A stretch of DNA of 64,000 nt, from contig NC_045149.1 in NCBI RefSeq assembly GCF_008831285.2, positions 12,920,629 to 12,984,628 on the forward strand, given 5' to 3'. The number at the start of each line of letters is the position of its first letter. Positions within the stretch are counted from its first letter, which is position 1. A program made the position numbers and the translations under genes. The stretch is from Nymphaea colorata (taxonomy: Eukaryota > Streptophyta > Magnoliopsida > Nymphaeales > Nymphaeaceae). Of this stretch, positions 45,858 through 58,127 are shown piece after piece. Under the pieces are notes generated by a model. The model was not told the DNA's origin and did not search any database. It saw only the letters and a program-made list of their open reading frames with translations.

Positions 45858-46727
45858 AAGATGACGACCGTGATGGGACCCGTCATTGTTTGGCTATGAT
45901 TATAATTGATGCATTTCCACAAACTTGGACATCTCACATATTGTCGATAATAAAGCATGTCCCCTATTTTTGCCTTGATCTCATCAGCATTTCATTACAT
46001 TTCTTGGTGATTATGCTCGCTTTCATGCATATAAGACTAATTGAGGATGATCAATCATGTTCACTTAGATTTAGTATCAAATACATCTTCCTCAATTTAA
46101 GAGTTGTTTGAGAACAATGTTTGTTCTTCTATTTATTTTAATCATCATCTTAGGCAACATTGCATTAGTGACAACTGATTTTGCATGATTTCTCATATTT
46201 CAAAATTTTTCATACATATTAGTCCCGGTCATCATGTTGTCGGGTCTGGTCTTGACGGTAACATAAGACTAAGCCTTACAACTGGACCACACTTTGGGCG
46301 GAAAAGCCCCCTTGTTAGTACCATGAGTGGTAATTTGTAGTATATCGACGAGTGATCATGATGAAGTTGATGAACTCTACCTTTAGTTGCCTAAAAAAGA
46401 ATCTATGCTAGTACTAAGTCATTCAGCTAAAGTATATAAGCATAACTTGACATTGGATTATTGTGAAACAAAATTATCTCAATTAAGTCCCTATATCCAT
46501 TTTATCCAAAATTATTTCAAATGACATATGGATGTGCATAAAACCTTGTGTGATGTTTTACAACTTCATTATATACCTCTACTCCATAATGTCTTTGTCA
46601 ACCTAGTCAATCTTTTTCACTAATCTAATCTCTACCCTTCAGACGTGGTGTCACGTTCCCTTATGATCACATTCTTTTTGGAGAAGGACCCAAACGGTCT
46701 ACTTACATCTCTCTTGAGTCTAAACCT
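45858..46727 (+). other. Leader between gypsy LTR and first ORF
   Basis: No coding signal. A primer binding site directly after the LTR could not be recognised, so the LTR end (CCAAAAATTTTGG region) is approximate. Confidence 0.4.
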
Positions 46728-47884
46728 TTGGCTCCTGAATGGTATCGGTCCTGGCATCCCACCTTCTCTTGGATGTTTCCTTCCTATTTTGAAGAATGTG
46801 GGCTAGAGACAGTGGCAGCCGGAGGAATGCAAACAGTGGATGAAAATTTCGTGCATGCAATTGTCGAGCGATGGAACTTAAGGACCTCTTCTTTTTTGTT
46901 TACATGGGGAGAAATGACAGTGTTATTAGATGAATTTGCTCAAATACTAGATCTCCCCACCCCAACATATGACCCAAATAAACCATTAGAGAAACATTTC
47001 TTCATGAACCCGACCAAGGTTAATGCAAATGATCCTATAGCTCAGTTTACTAGACGAAAAACTTGGCCCTTAATAGAAAACCACAAGAGCCAAAGCATCA
47101 ACCTAAAAAACTTGTATGAAGAATTTGGAGTCTATGTTGAACCTTCCACTGTACCTCGAAAAGCCGTAGGAAGAATTAAACATTATATAATGTCCTGCAC
47201 AGTGGAAGTAACCCTTTTCACCGATGGAAGTGACCTCTTAGATGTTCGTATTGCCCAACTTTTTCGAATATGGGGGCATAGACCCGACACTTGTTAGTAG
47301 CAATGACAACATTGGCTTTTCTTTACCAAGGACTCACCTGCATTACCATTGGAGATACTGATTTCATAGATGGATGCACATATGTTTTGCAATTGTGGTT
47401 CCTCAAGCACGTGGGACCCCAAGCTAGTTTATTCATAAACATTGATGGAGCATTAACAATCTTATAACAATACTGTCGTTTGATCGAACAATTGGATGAA
47501 GATGAGATCATTTGGGACTATTGTGATCGTCGTCAAGGCCTGCCTCGATACACTTGCCATCATCATGGGTGTACCACACTCTTGGGCCCTTATTTCATAG
47601 TTGATTATTGTGTTGATAGATGCATGAGACAATTCTCACAGAGGTAGAAGACGGTTTCTTTGCATACACCAATCGGAGCCATTCCTAAATTCGACCTCAG
47701 CTCTCCTCAATGGGCGGCATTATTTGTAGTAGCTCGACAAGAATGGAAGGCATAAATATCATACACTTGGTTCATAGGCCCAGTGGTAAAGAAGGAATAT
47801 GTCGAGTGGTGAGATGCCAAACAACTATCATCCATCCTTCCTTAAAAGTTTGTGTTGTCAACCTTGTACTCGATGTGTCATCTT
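46728..47884 (+). pseudogene. Plant mobile domain ORF of the gypsy element
   Basis: Open at 46728-47297, then continues after a frameshift and several stops to 47884. Motifs: MFPSYFEECGL, RTSSFLFTWGEMTVLLDEF, AQILDLPTPTYDP, then GCTYVLQLWFLKHVGPQAS, QYCRLIEQLDEDEIIWDY, and PIGAIPKFD. This is the plant mobile domain (aminotransferase-like) known from host PMD/MAIN proteins, Mutator elements and some gypsy elements. It sits upstream of gag, the place of the extra ORF in Ogre-type elements. The hAT-3 insertion at 47885 cuts its end. Confidence 0.75.
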
Positions 47885-48752
47885 TAGGGCTGCACAATGT
47901 CAAGTTATGCATACATACTTTAGTTCGAGTTGAAAATTAAACTCGAAACGATAAACGAGTCGAGTTCGAGTTGCAAGAACTTGACTCGACTTGTTATATA
48001 ATCAATTGAATTGGATAAACTGGTTCGCATAACCGGTTCTCTGGTTTAGGATAAAAACTTTTTTCTCTTCGGCGTCTCCGCATTTAGTCTTCACTCTTCC
48101 ATCTTTCCTACTGCCTCTCTTTCTTCCTGTCTGCTCTCTCTCTCTCTTGTTGTCTTCCCTCTTCCAGCGACCACAACGACCAGACCTGAGACCACCCTTC
48201 ACCTTCGGCCTTCTGTCTTTCCAACTACTATCCCTCTTCCCGTCTGCTCTCTCTCTCTCTTCCTGTCTTCCCTCTTTCATCGACCAGACGACCACCCTTC
48301 TACACTCCTCACTGGCTCACCACTGCACGGCCTGCACAAGCACAGTAGCATCCGGCATCCGGCCGACAGCCCACCGGCATCTCATCTATCTTTTCTTATC
48401 AGTGGTATGTAACTTTTCCACTCTCTCTCTCTCTCTTAGTGTTGTCGTTCCTTTCTTGAGTGAAGGTTTTGACAAAGTTGGTATTTTTGCGATTCTCATC
48501 CATCTTGTTCCTCTAGGGTCTGGGTTGTGATCTTTGTGTTATAATTCTGGCTTTGCCACTGACTTAGTGATATGCAGAATTGGATTTTTTTTTCTCAATT
48601 TGTTGATGACGATCTTTCATGTTTTGACTGTTTTGTCTTTGCTATTGATAGATGTATGTCTATTTCCTCTGTTTCTCCTGTGTGCAACCTAAACTGATAC
48701 CTGCTAGACATTTATTGATAACATTATCAGTTTCCATGCTTGTATATTGTAG

Positions 48753-48840
48753 GAATCTATCAAGCCTTCAGAAGTCCGCAAGACTGCAAGGCAGGCTGCC
48801 TTTACCAGAGGGAAGCCAAAACCGGTTCGTGGTCTTTAGC
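48753..48840 (+). pseudogene. Captured exon copy 1 in hAT-3
   Basis: Preceded by TATTGTAG, it reads ESIKPSEVRKTARQAAFTRG then KPKPVRGL and a stop. A diverged duplicate lies at 49593. About 200 bp including the upstream intron (48628-48830) is repeated at 49469-49670. Confidence 0.55.
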
Positions 48841-49592
48841 CAGGCTGTCAGCTTCTCTCCGGCTAACTTCTTAGTCCAGCAAGCTCCATTCATCTCGTGA
48901 ACCAGGTACGTTCTCTCCTCGGTCGCTTACCCTCTCTCTTCTTCCTAACCTTTCTCCCTACCCTTTCTCCAAGTTAATTTATTCAGGTTTTGCAAATCAA
49001 TCATATTTTCTGGGCATACTCTCCCTTTTCCGGAGTCTCTTTCTCTTTATCTGAGAGTTTGTTTGGCAAGCAGCAAGAAAATGTCTAAACATCTCAGCGG
49101 TTCTGGTTTTTTATTTTTGTTTTTATGCTGAGCTTTCTTGTTGTGCATTGCACATTCTTGCATGTTGGGTTCGTTAGTTTTGTATGTGTGACTACACCAA
49201 AAAGTAATTTCTGGATTTCGTATTGCATGTATAGTAGTTATTTAGATATTATTTCACATATTACATGATTATCGGAAAGTTGTAGTTGTCAATTAGTCAC
49301 CAATGTGGTTTTGCTTCGATATGTGTTCTTCTTAATCAAGAAAGTTGTTTGTCCTTTCCGAAACAATATTAATGGAATTTATGAATGTCATTAGTTTCTA
49401 CTCCCATCCCGCTGCTACTCTTTACCTCTGGTGCATATACAGTTTGAAAATGGGTAGATTAATATGACTGTTTCGTCTTTGTTGTTGATAGATATATGTC
49501 TATTTCCTATGTTTCTCCTGTGTGAAACCTAAGCTGAAACCTGCTAGACATTTGCTGATAACATTATCAGTTTCCATACTTGTATATTGTAG

Positions 49593-49819
49593 GAATCTAT
49601 CGAGCCTTATGAAGTCTGCAAAACTGCAAGGCAGGCTGCCCTTACCAGAGGGAAGCCAAAGCAACAATTGAGTGAGGTTAGCAACACTTTCTCTTTTTGA
49701 TGCTTTAGAAGAAGTTTGTTTATATTTGAAACTTTCTATAGGCCGAGAAAGAGGAAAGAAGGCTGAGGAGGATTCAAGCAAACAGATAGTTTACAAGGTA
49801 GACTATCAGACGAAGACAG
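49593..49819 (+). pseudogene. Captured bZIP-like exon pair in hAT-3
   Basis: Exon 49593-49676 (YEVCKTARQAALTRGKPKQQ, then LSE|GTTAGC donor) and exon 49742-49819 (CTATAG acceptor; AEKEERRLRRIQANR, two TAG codons, then TIRRRQ|GTAATG). Frames match across the intron. The EKEERR-RR-ANR-TIRRRQ pattern resembles the basic region of an uncharacterised plant bZIP-like family (ANRESARQTIRRRQ type). Both TAGs stand where CAG is expected. Introns are retained, so capture was at DNA level. Identification is from memory of the family. Confidence 0.55.
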
Positions 49820-49870
49820 GTAATGATTTCTGTTTAGCTTGATGTGCACTATTGAACTACATATCTAGCA

Positions 49871-49909
<39 letters not shown>

Positions 49910-49952
49910 TGTAGATAGGGGCTAGTAAATCAGGCTAAACATTCTAAGCCCA

Positions 49953-50200
49953 TGTTTTTCATGCCAGAATATTCTGCTTATTAAAGCTGACGATTAAGGA
50001 TAACAAGTTAACAACTGTTACTAGACTTAATATTCTGTTTTTCATGTCATAATATTCTGCTTATTAAGGCTGATGATTAAGGATAACAAGTTAACAACTG
50101 TACTAGGCTTAATATTCTGTTTTTCATGTCATAATATTATGTTTTTCATATCACAATATTCTGCTTATTAAGGCTGATGATTAAGGATAGCAAGTTAAGG
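49953..50200. repeat. Tandem repeat of about 100 bp, three copies, in hAT-3
   Basis: The unit TATTCTGCTTATTAA...GATTAAGGATAACAAGTTAA recurs from about 49971, 50053 and 50157, with TTTTTCATGTCATAATATT spacers. No coding role. Confidence 0.65.
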
Positions 50201-51552
50201 GTTTTGGGCTGCATGTGCAGCTTATAACAGGTTACATTGAATAAAAAGGGAAAATGCTGTAAACCAACCACCATCAAAAGGCCTCAGTGCAAAAAGGAAG
50301 AGGAAGACTGCGCAGGTATTTCTGCAGCTACACTCTGAGCTCCTTTTCCTGTTTCATTTTTCGTGGAATCATCTTTGTTTCACCCAAGTCATGGAGTGCC
50401 ACTATATTCACTTAAATATTCAATCTCTTCTCAATCTGTTCTACATTTTTGAATGCCTTGATTTTTGTTTTTGTTTCTCTTGTTCACATTGTTGTATATT
50501 TGTATTGGTACTGCATGCACACCTACGTACATATATGCTGATGTGTGTGCTCAAACACATGATTGCAAAATATAGAAGGTTGGATTTATTGTGCTGAAAC
50601 ACTTGCTCAAGTTGTTTTGTGTCGTACTTTGGAAGTTTTAACACAAAGGACTCATTTTGTTGACTTCTTCTCGCATCAGTAATCATGTAAATATAATTTG
50701 CATTGTTTTAATACGATCTGATATATTATATATAAAGAACTGTCCTTTTTCAACACATAATGCTCATCAATCATCATGTCAAGCATTAGCTTCACTATTT
50801 TTTTTTTCATTCACATGTTCGATTTTTTTTACATAAATTTAAACATTTTACATTTTCTAAAGACCAAAAGGGAAAAAAATATATGTAGGCTTATTTGACC
50901 GGGAGTCTCTTGAATGAGATGTACGATATTGATACCCATTGTGAACTTCCTCATTTAATTTCCATCAGAGTCTGTTTCTAATTTTCTCTTGAAAAGATCC
51001 GTCACGTTCTCCATTATGAGAAGACAATAATGGAGGATAAACGTGGTGAGCTTTTCTCTTCCAGATTCTGCATTGAGATTCAAGAGAAAAACATTACTAA
51101 TGAGTCATAAATATATTCATTTAATTATTTACTTTTTCCAACAATGCGTTTAACATCAGAAAGAACTTTTAGAACATCAAAATTCTGGTCTTAATAACTT
51201 AAATAAAGTCGATTAATTTTGGATTAAATGACAGTAATCACGGTTTATTCCAATCTTAGTTTATGTCCTTGCTCGATTTTTAGTTAAGACATGAGAATTT
51301 CTGTCTGTATTTTTCTCTATAGACATTTTTCGTTGCTGAAAATTTAGGATTTTTGTTGTTCTGCATTTTGCTAATTATAGTTATGCTTACTGAGAAAACG
51401 GTCAATATTAGCAATAAATGCTGGAAAATCTGTTGAATCTAATCTTTTGTTGCTCAAACGAGTCTAAGATTCCATGACAAATGGGCTCAAAATTTCAAGT
51501 AGTTAGCTGTAATTAGATAATATATGATCCACATTTATGATTGAATATAGAA

Positions 51553-51796
51553 AGCAGCTGCATCTGCTGAAGACTCGGAGGAAGAAGAAGAAGAAGATAT
51601 TAAATTTAATGATGATGATTTTGAAGGTGGACTTCTTGTTTCTCCTACAACTCAATTTCCTGTTGTTGGACTGTCTATCTACTTTATAGCTATATGTGAA
51701 TTTTAACAGCATTGTTATATATGTAGATGATGATGAAGAAGACATGCTTCAGCATTATCTCTTAGAGAAGGCAGAGATAGCATTCAAACTGCCATA
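51553..51796 (+). pseudogene. Captured acidic exon pair in hAT-3
   Basis: Exon 51553-51625 (AASAEDSEEEEEEDIKF, then NDDDFE, GAAG|GTGGAC donor) and exon about 51726-51796 (TATGTAG acceptor; DDDEEDMLQHYLLEKAEIAF, KLP, stop). Frames match across the intron. Very acidic C-terminus of an unrecognised host protein, possibly a different gene from the bZIP-like pieces. Confidence 0.4.
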
Positions 51797-52506
51797 GCCA
51801 GAGTCCTAAATATACCAGATTCATTAAGGAGACCTATTAGTTCTCATTTAATTTCCATTAATTGATACAAGTGAATTGCCTAAACAATCTAAAGGATTTA
51901 AATGCCTAAACGAGCAGCTAAACGAGTTAGTGCCTTATTAAGCTGAACAAGTTAACATCTAAACAAGCTAAATGAGTCAGTGCCTAAATGAGCTAAACGA
52001 GTAACAAGTTAATGAGTTAAATGGATTAATCGAGTCGAGCTCGAGCTCGACTTTGTGTAGCCGAGTCGTGCTCAAGCTTGCTATAAGAAGCTCGACTCGA
52101 GCTCGAGTCGAGTTCGAGCTCGAGTAATTTTAGCCGAGTCAAGCTCGAGCTGGCCAAGCTCGGGCTCGGTTCGGCTCGTGTGCAGCCTTAGTCATCTTCA
52201 GTTGTTGTTATCTTTTTTAGCGTGTTTTCTTTGGATGTAACTTTTAAAAACTCTTAATGCAACATGAACCTTCATTTTATCATCATTTCCCTCCAATGAA
52301 TCTTCATTTTCCTGTCCCGCAAGGTGAATACTTGAAAGCCAACAAAACGGTTGAGACCAGATCATAAACTAAGCAGGCTACTCAGAACGAGACTTCATCT
52401 TCCGAGCATATGCCAGAAACACATGGCTTCCTAGCAATTGAGCCAGAAGGTTACCATATGTTCTGATTGTTCATGGAGTGATTCCTAAGGGAACAAGAAG
52501 AACAAA

Positions 52507-53990
52507 AGGCTCTAACGTTTATGCCAGAATCAGAAATTGAAAAAGCTACCAAGCAGATGAGAAAGAAGAAAAACAACAAATCGTCTCCTACAGATCGAGA
52601 CGAAGATCATCTGGGTTCAGATTCAGCAACCAGTAAGGAGGAAAAACTTAAACTGCTTTCTCTCAAGAAGAAAAAGACAACAAAGAGAAGTAAGAAGGGA
52701 AAAGAAATTACAGAGGAAAGCAGCTCACCTAACCCAATCACCATTGGAAGTTCGGAAAAGAAACACAAAAAAAAAGAGAAAGCCTACCAAAAAAGGCAAA
52801 AAGACAAAGAAGTACATCCCCATCAGTAGCTCGAATAGTGAGAGCTATGCAAAGAAAGTAAAGGAGATCAAGGGCAAGAAGAAAAAGACAAAGCCAGAAT
52901 TAGTCGAATCAAGTGATGATGAAAGTCCGACTAAACGCAGGATGAAATGGAGAAAAGAATGAACAATTTTGAACTTAGGAAAAAAGAAAAACGCTTATAC
53001 TCATGTGAGGATTACTACCTTGGTATTGAATGGGACGAAAACGTGAAAGGCTTGCCCAAGGAGTTCGTCAGATATGATGGAACCACGTGCCCACACGTTC
53101 ATCTTTCAATCTTCTTCAATGATCACTACAAAATTCGAACAAATAACAAAACTTTGTTTTGCTATTTTCCAAGAAGTCTTGAAGGCATCGCCGCACAATG
53201 ATACAAAGAAAATGTCAATCCAATCGAACTAAGGAATTTGACAAATTGATACATGTTTGTTGAAAGATTTGAGCAAAATGTTCCCATGGCTCCAACCCTC
53301 AGTACCATTTTGCAGTCTTTGTCAGAAACAAGGAAAAAAGGCTTGAGAATTCATCCAAAAATGGAGAATTCAATGCAACAAGATGAAGGAGTTCATTTCT
53401 GAAACACAAGCTTTGTCACTCATCAGGAAGAATTTTTTCCAGCCCTTAAAAAGTTTCATCCGCAATGCCGTGATCAAGACTTTTGCCGAGTTAATTGAAC
53501 AAGCAAATTCAATAGAGAAATGAATTGAGGAAGGCGATTTTGTTGGAACCATAGCTCTTAAGTACAAGGAAGATAGAAAGAAATGAGGAATGATACAGTT
53601 GCCTGCAGACTTTATAGCTAATGCCAGCATTCGAAAGGACAACAGCAATAGTTAGAAGCATGACAAAGAAATCAGTCACAAGAAGCACACGCAGTTTCCC
53701 AGAGGCAATGATGAAAGGAAAAACAAACACCCAGGTTAGGGTTATGACAAAAAATTTACTCTTCTCAGTCAGTCTCGCGAGAAGATCCTGAAATACCTCC
53801 ATGCCAAAGGAACTATCATCTTGCCAAAAGTATCGGAGCCTCCGAAAATGATGGAAGGAAATTAAAAAAAAAAAACTGTGTAAGTTTCATCGTACCCCTG
53901 GTCATGGCACTGAGGATTGTTTTGTCCTCAAAAACATTATCCAAGATTTCATCAACAAGGATCTCAAGATTGGTGATCATAGCATCCCTA
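52507..53990 (+). pseudogene. Gypsy element gag (Tat/Ogre-like)
   Basis: A lysine-rich N-terminal part (52521-52960, KKKKTKPELVESSDDES) precedes the capsid region: YYLGIEWDENVKGLPKEF, FFNDHYKIRTNNKTLFCYF, SLEGIAAQ. A zinc-binding segment CKFHRTPGHGTEDCF-LKN follows near 53880-53940, of the CxFHxxxGHxTxxC type seen in Tat/Ogre gag. Stops and frameshifts at several points (for example 52962, 53201, 53250) disable it. Confidence 0.72.
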
Positions 53991-54092
53991 AGGTATTAAG
54001 AAATTAATTTTCTGATCATGGGAAGGCAGTAGTAGCCATGATCACCATAGGCACACCACTCCCATATCATCTACAGGAGTACATCTGACCTT

Positions 54093-54683
54093 ATGATGGA
54101 AAGCAGTTCACACAAAGTCATGATGACAAATCAAGGAAAGAAACCTCTGGATTTTATTGTTATGATGAACGGCAAGACAGAAAGCTCATCCAAAAAACTT
54201 TCCATAATCTCAAAGACTTTTATCCTACGAGGCGGTGATGATGAATCATTAGATGACTCTTCAGACGAAAATCCACGCTACTTAGATGAGGTTCTCCCCT
54301 TTGAAGAGCGTATGGTTGAGGGAATGGGTTCGACCCTCTAAGGACCAATCAATTACCTTTTCAGAAAAGAACCTCTCAAAATGGGGATATTACTATGAAG
54401 ATGCTCTATCATTGTCCAAGTCAATGGGATGACTGTGCCACATGTATTGATTGATAGAAGTTGTGGCTTAAATATTTGTCCTGATCTCACGGCCAAAGCT
54501 TTAGGATTTCGTGCAGACAAATATCACTCCGATAGTATCAAGATCTACGTATACGATGACCGAGGTAGGAATAGCAAATGTACCATCGACATGAACGTGA
54601 TCATTGAAAATACCAGTTATTGCATTGTATTCCATGTGGTGGATGTACCACCATCATATAACTTACTTCTGAGACGACCTTAG
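54093..54683 (+). pseudogene. Gypsy element aspartic protease
   Basis: After a linker (54093-54341) with a broken frame, 54429-54683 reads VPHVLIDRSCGLNICPDLTA, ALGF, TIDMNVIIENTSYCIVFHVV and SYNLLLRRP. Tat/Ogre proteases have VLIDGGxxLNICxxxxLxxLG and FxVLDLPxxYNxLLGRPWIH; here the catalytic Asp is kept but Gly is replaced by Arg, and GRP by RRP. The expected reverse transcriptase does not follow: 240 bp later the sequence enters the 3' LTR. Confidence 0.78.
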
Positions 54684-54923
54684 AAATCTCATCTACTCTT
54701 TATCAGTGCCTCAAATGGAATTTTGGCCCATACGTGCTGAGGATCCAGTCGAAAGGTTGGTGCAACCAATGCTCCCTAGGTCAATTGATTCAGTGGATGT
54801 ACCCAACATAAGTATAGCGAAGGACAGAGCTTTGGAAGAATGGATGCAAAACATGGAGATAGGCGAATCATCTTGGAATGCTTATACTATTTCAAGTAGC
54901 CATCTAAGTTATCAAAAATACCC

Positions 54924-56828
<1,905 letters not shown>

Positions 56829-56839
56829 GCAAACACTCT

Positions 56840-57242
56840 TTATGTGGGAAGTTAAAATTTGTAGGAAATGACCTTTTCATTTATATTGGGTTTAAACTTA
56901 GCCATGTTTTGAAGGGACCATTCCTCCTTCCATAGTAAGCTACTGAAAGAGTCCATACAAGATAGCTAAACAACTTTCCAGACACCATCAGTTGTAGCCT
57001 CTTGCATATGCCCATGACTCTGTCCCTATACCATCAAGATCTCCACATACAATATGGAAGCATTTGAGCTAGCATCTCAGCAGCTATTCAGGCTTCACCT
57101 TGCTTAAGTTGCACCACAACTGGAATTCCTGCTGAACCCAGGGAACCTATGTCACATGGGTGCGGGGTGCGGATGTTGGTGCTGGTATGGGATGCGGCAA
57201 GTTTCAAAAAAAAAAAAGGATGCAGGTGTAGTGAGAACATGA

Positions 57243-57339
<97 letters not shown>

Positions 57340-57866
57340 AACTTTCATCAAGGTTACCTTGAATCGATGTATCAATGAAAACTCCTCCAAATCCTTTTTT
57401 TAGAATAGCCAAAACTCATTTGTCACCTTGTCAGGCTGCACCAGCACCCACCGATGCGGGTGCGGGTGCGCCACCATAGTTGTCACACCCGTGTGACTTA
57501 GCAGGGAACATGCTTCCTCCCAGATTTCTTTACAAGCAAGGTCACACTTCTTGTACAACATCACACCCAATTATGACATGGTGATTCTATTCCTTCTCCA
57601 TAACATAGAGAGCATCTATTAGAACAGTTAGATGTACTGCCCACTTCTGGATTCAGTCAAGGGTGAGGAGCCTACCTTGGTGTGCTACTAACAAAAAATG
57701 AGATGATCTCCGGCAGACTTGTCTTTTCCAGATTTTCTTATACATATGAGATCTCTAACCTTTGCATCTGACTGCACTCCAAATCTCTCTACTTTTGAAG
57801 CAGTTAACTTGCTTTCTGGGCTGTGAGGGATGATCTCACATATGAATTTGAACCCCTTTTACATTA
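56840..57866 (-). pseudogene. LINE 3' part (zf-RVT-like region)
   Basis: Minus-strand reading near 57760-57540: IWKRQVCRRSSHFLLVAHQG, RLLTLD, IQKWAVHLT and HHVIIGCDVVQEV, matching the zinc-binding reverse transcriptase tail (zf-RVT) of plant LINEs, with stops. It continues the LINE reverse transcriptase at 62666-63310, separated by copia element 6. It is interrupted by the 355-bp hAT-2 MITE. Confidence 0.65.
57147..57501. mobile_element. hAT-2 MITE (355 bp)
   Basis: Ends CTATGTCACATGGGTG (57147) and, inverted, CTAAGTCACACGGGTG (57501). Exact 8-bp duplication CAGGGAAC at 57139-57146 and 57502-57509. About a quarter of the element is an (AT)n tract (57245-57335). GGGTGCGG-type subterminal units are at both ends. 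Same family as 32929-34213. Confidence 0.93.
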
Positions 57867-58081
57867 TGTTAGAGCACCAACGTCAACATGGTGTACTGTT
57901 ACCTTAACATTGAAACTCGTCAGACATAAAACTATTTTGAGTATCTCTCCTTATATTGCCTTCTAAATCTCAAGTATAAAGGTAATGTATTTTGTACCTA
58001 AATTTTAAGTGAATAAGAGAATCAGTGATGCCATTTACCGTGGATGTAGGCCAAGAGAGCTGAACCACATAACCATTGTGT

Positions 58082-58117
<36 letters not shown>

Positions 58118-58127
58118 CAAAATATCA
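57867..58127 (+). repeat. 5' LTR of copia element 6
   Basis: 261 bp, TGTTAGAGCACC to AATATCA, ending in a (CT)n tract at 58083-58115. Primer site TGGTATCAAAGCAGG follows directly at 58128. Left flank CATTA, right flank after the 3' LTR CATCT: target duplication uncertain. Confidence 0.85.

Larger units (their letters stand above)
47885..52190. mobile_element. hAT-3 element (4,306 bp) carrying gene fragments
   Basis: Ends TAGGGCTGCACA (47885) and, inverted, TAAGGCTGCACACG (52190), with exact 8-bp duplication GTCATCTT (47877-47884, 52191-52198). Subterminal regions carry many GAGTCGAG/CTCGAG units, especially 52020-52170. No transposase motifs were seen in any frame. The inside has intron-bearing coding fragments (48753-48840, 49593-49819, 51553-51796), tandem repeats and (AT)n at 49872-49909. 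Best read as a non-autonomous, gene-capturing hAT. Confidence 0.88.

Noticed and set aside
48147-48530. Leu/Ser-rich ORF of 127 codons
   Set aside because: Comes from CT-rich tandem repeats in the left part of hAT-3; no exon borders or domain.
57149-57412. ORFs of repeating Ile-Tyr on both strands
   Set aside because: Translations of the (AT)n tract inside the hAT-2 MITE; no gene.
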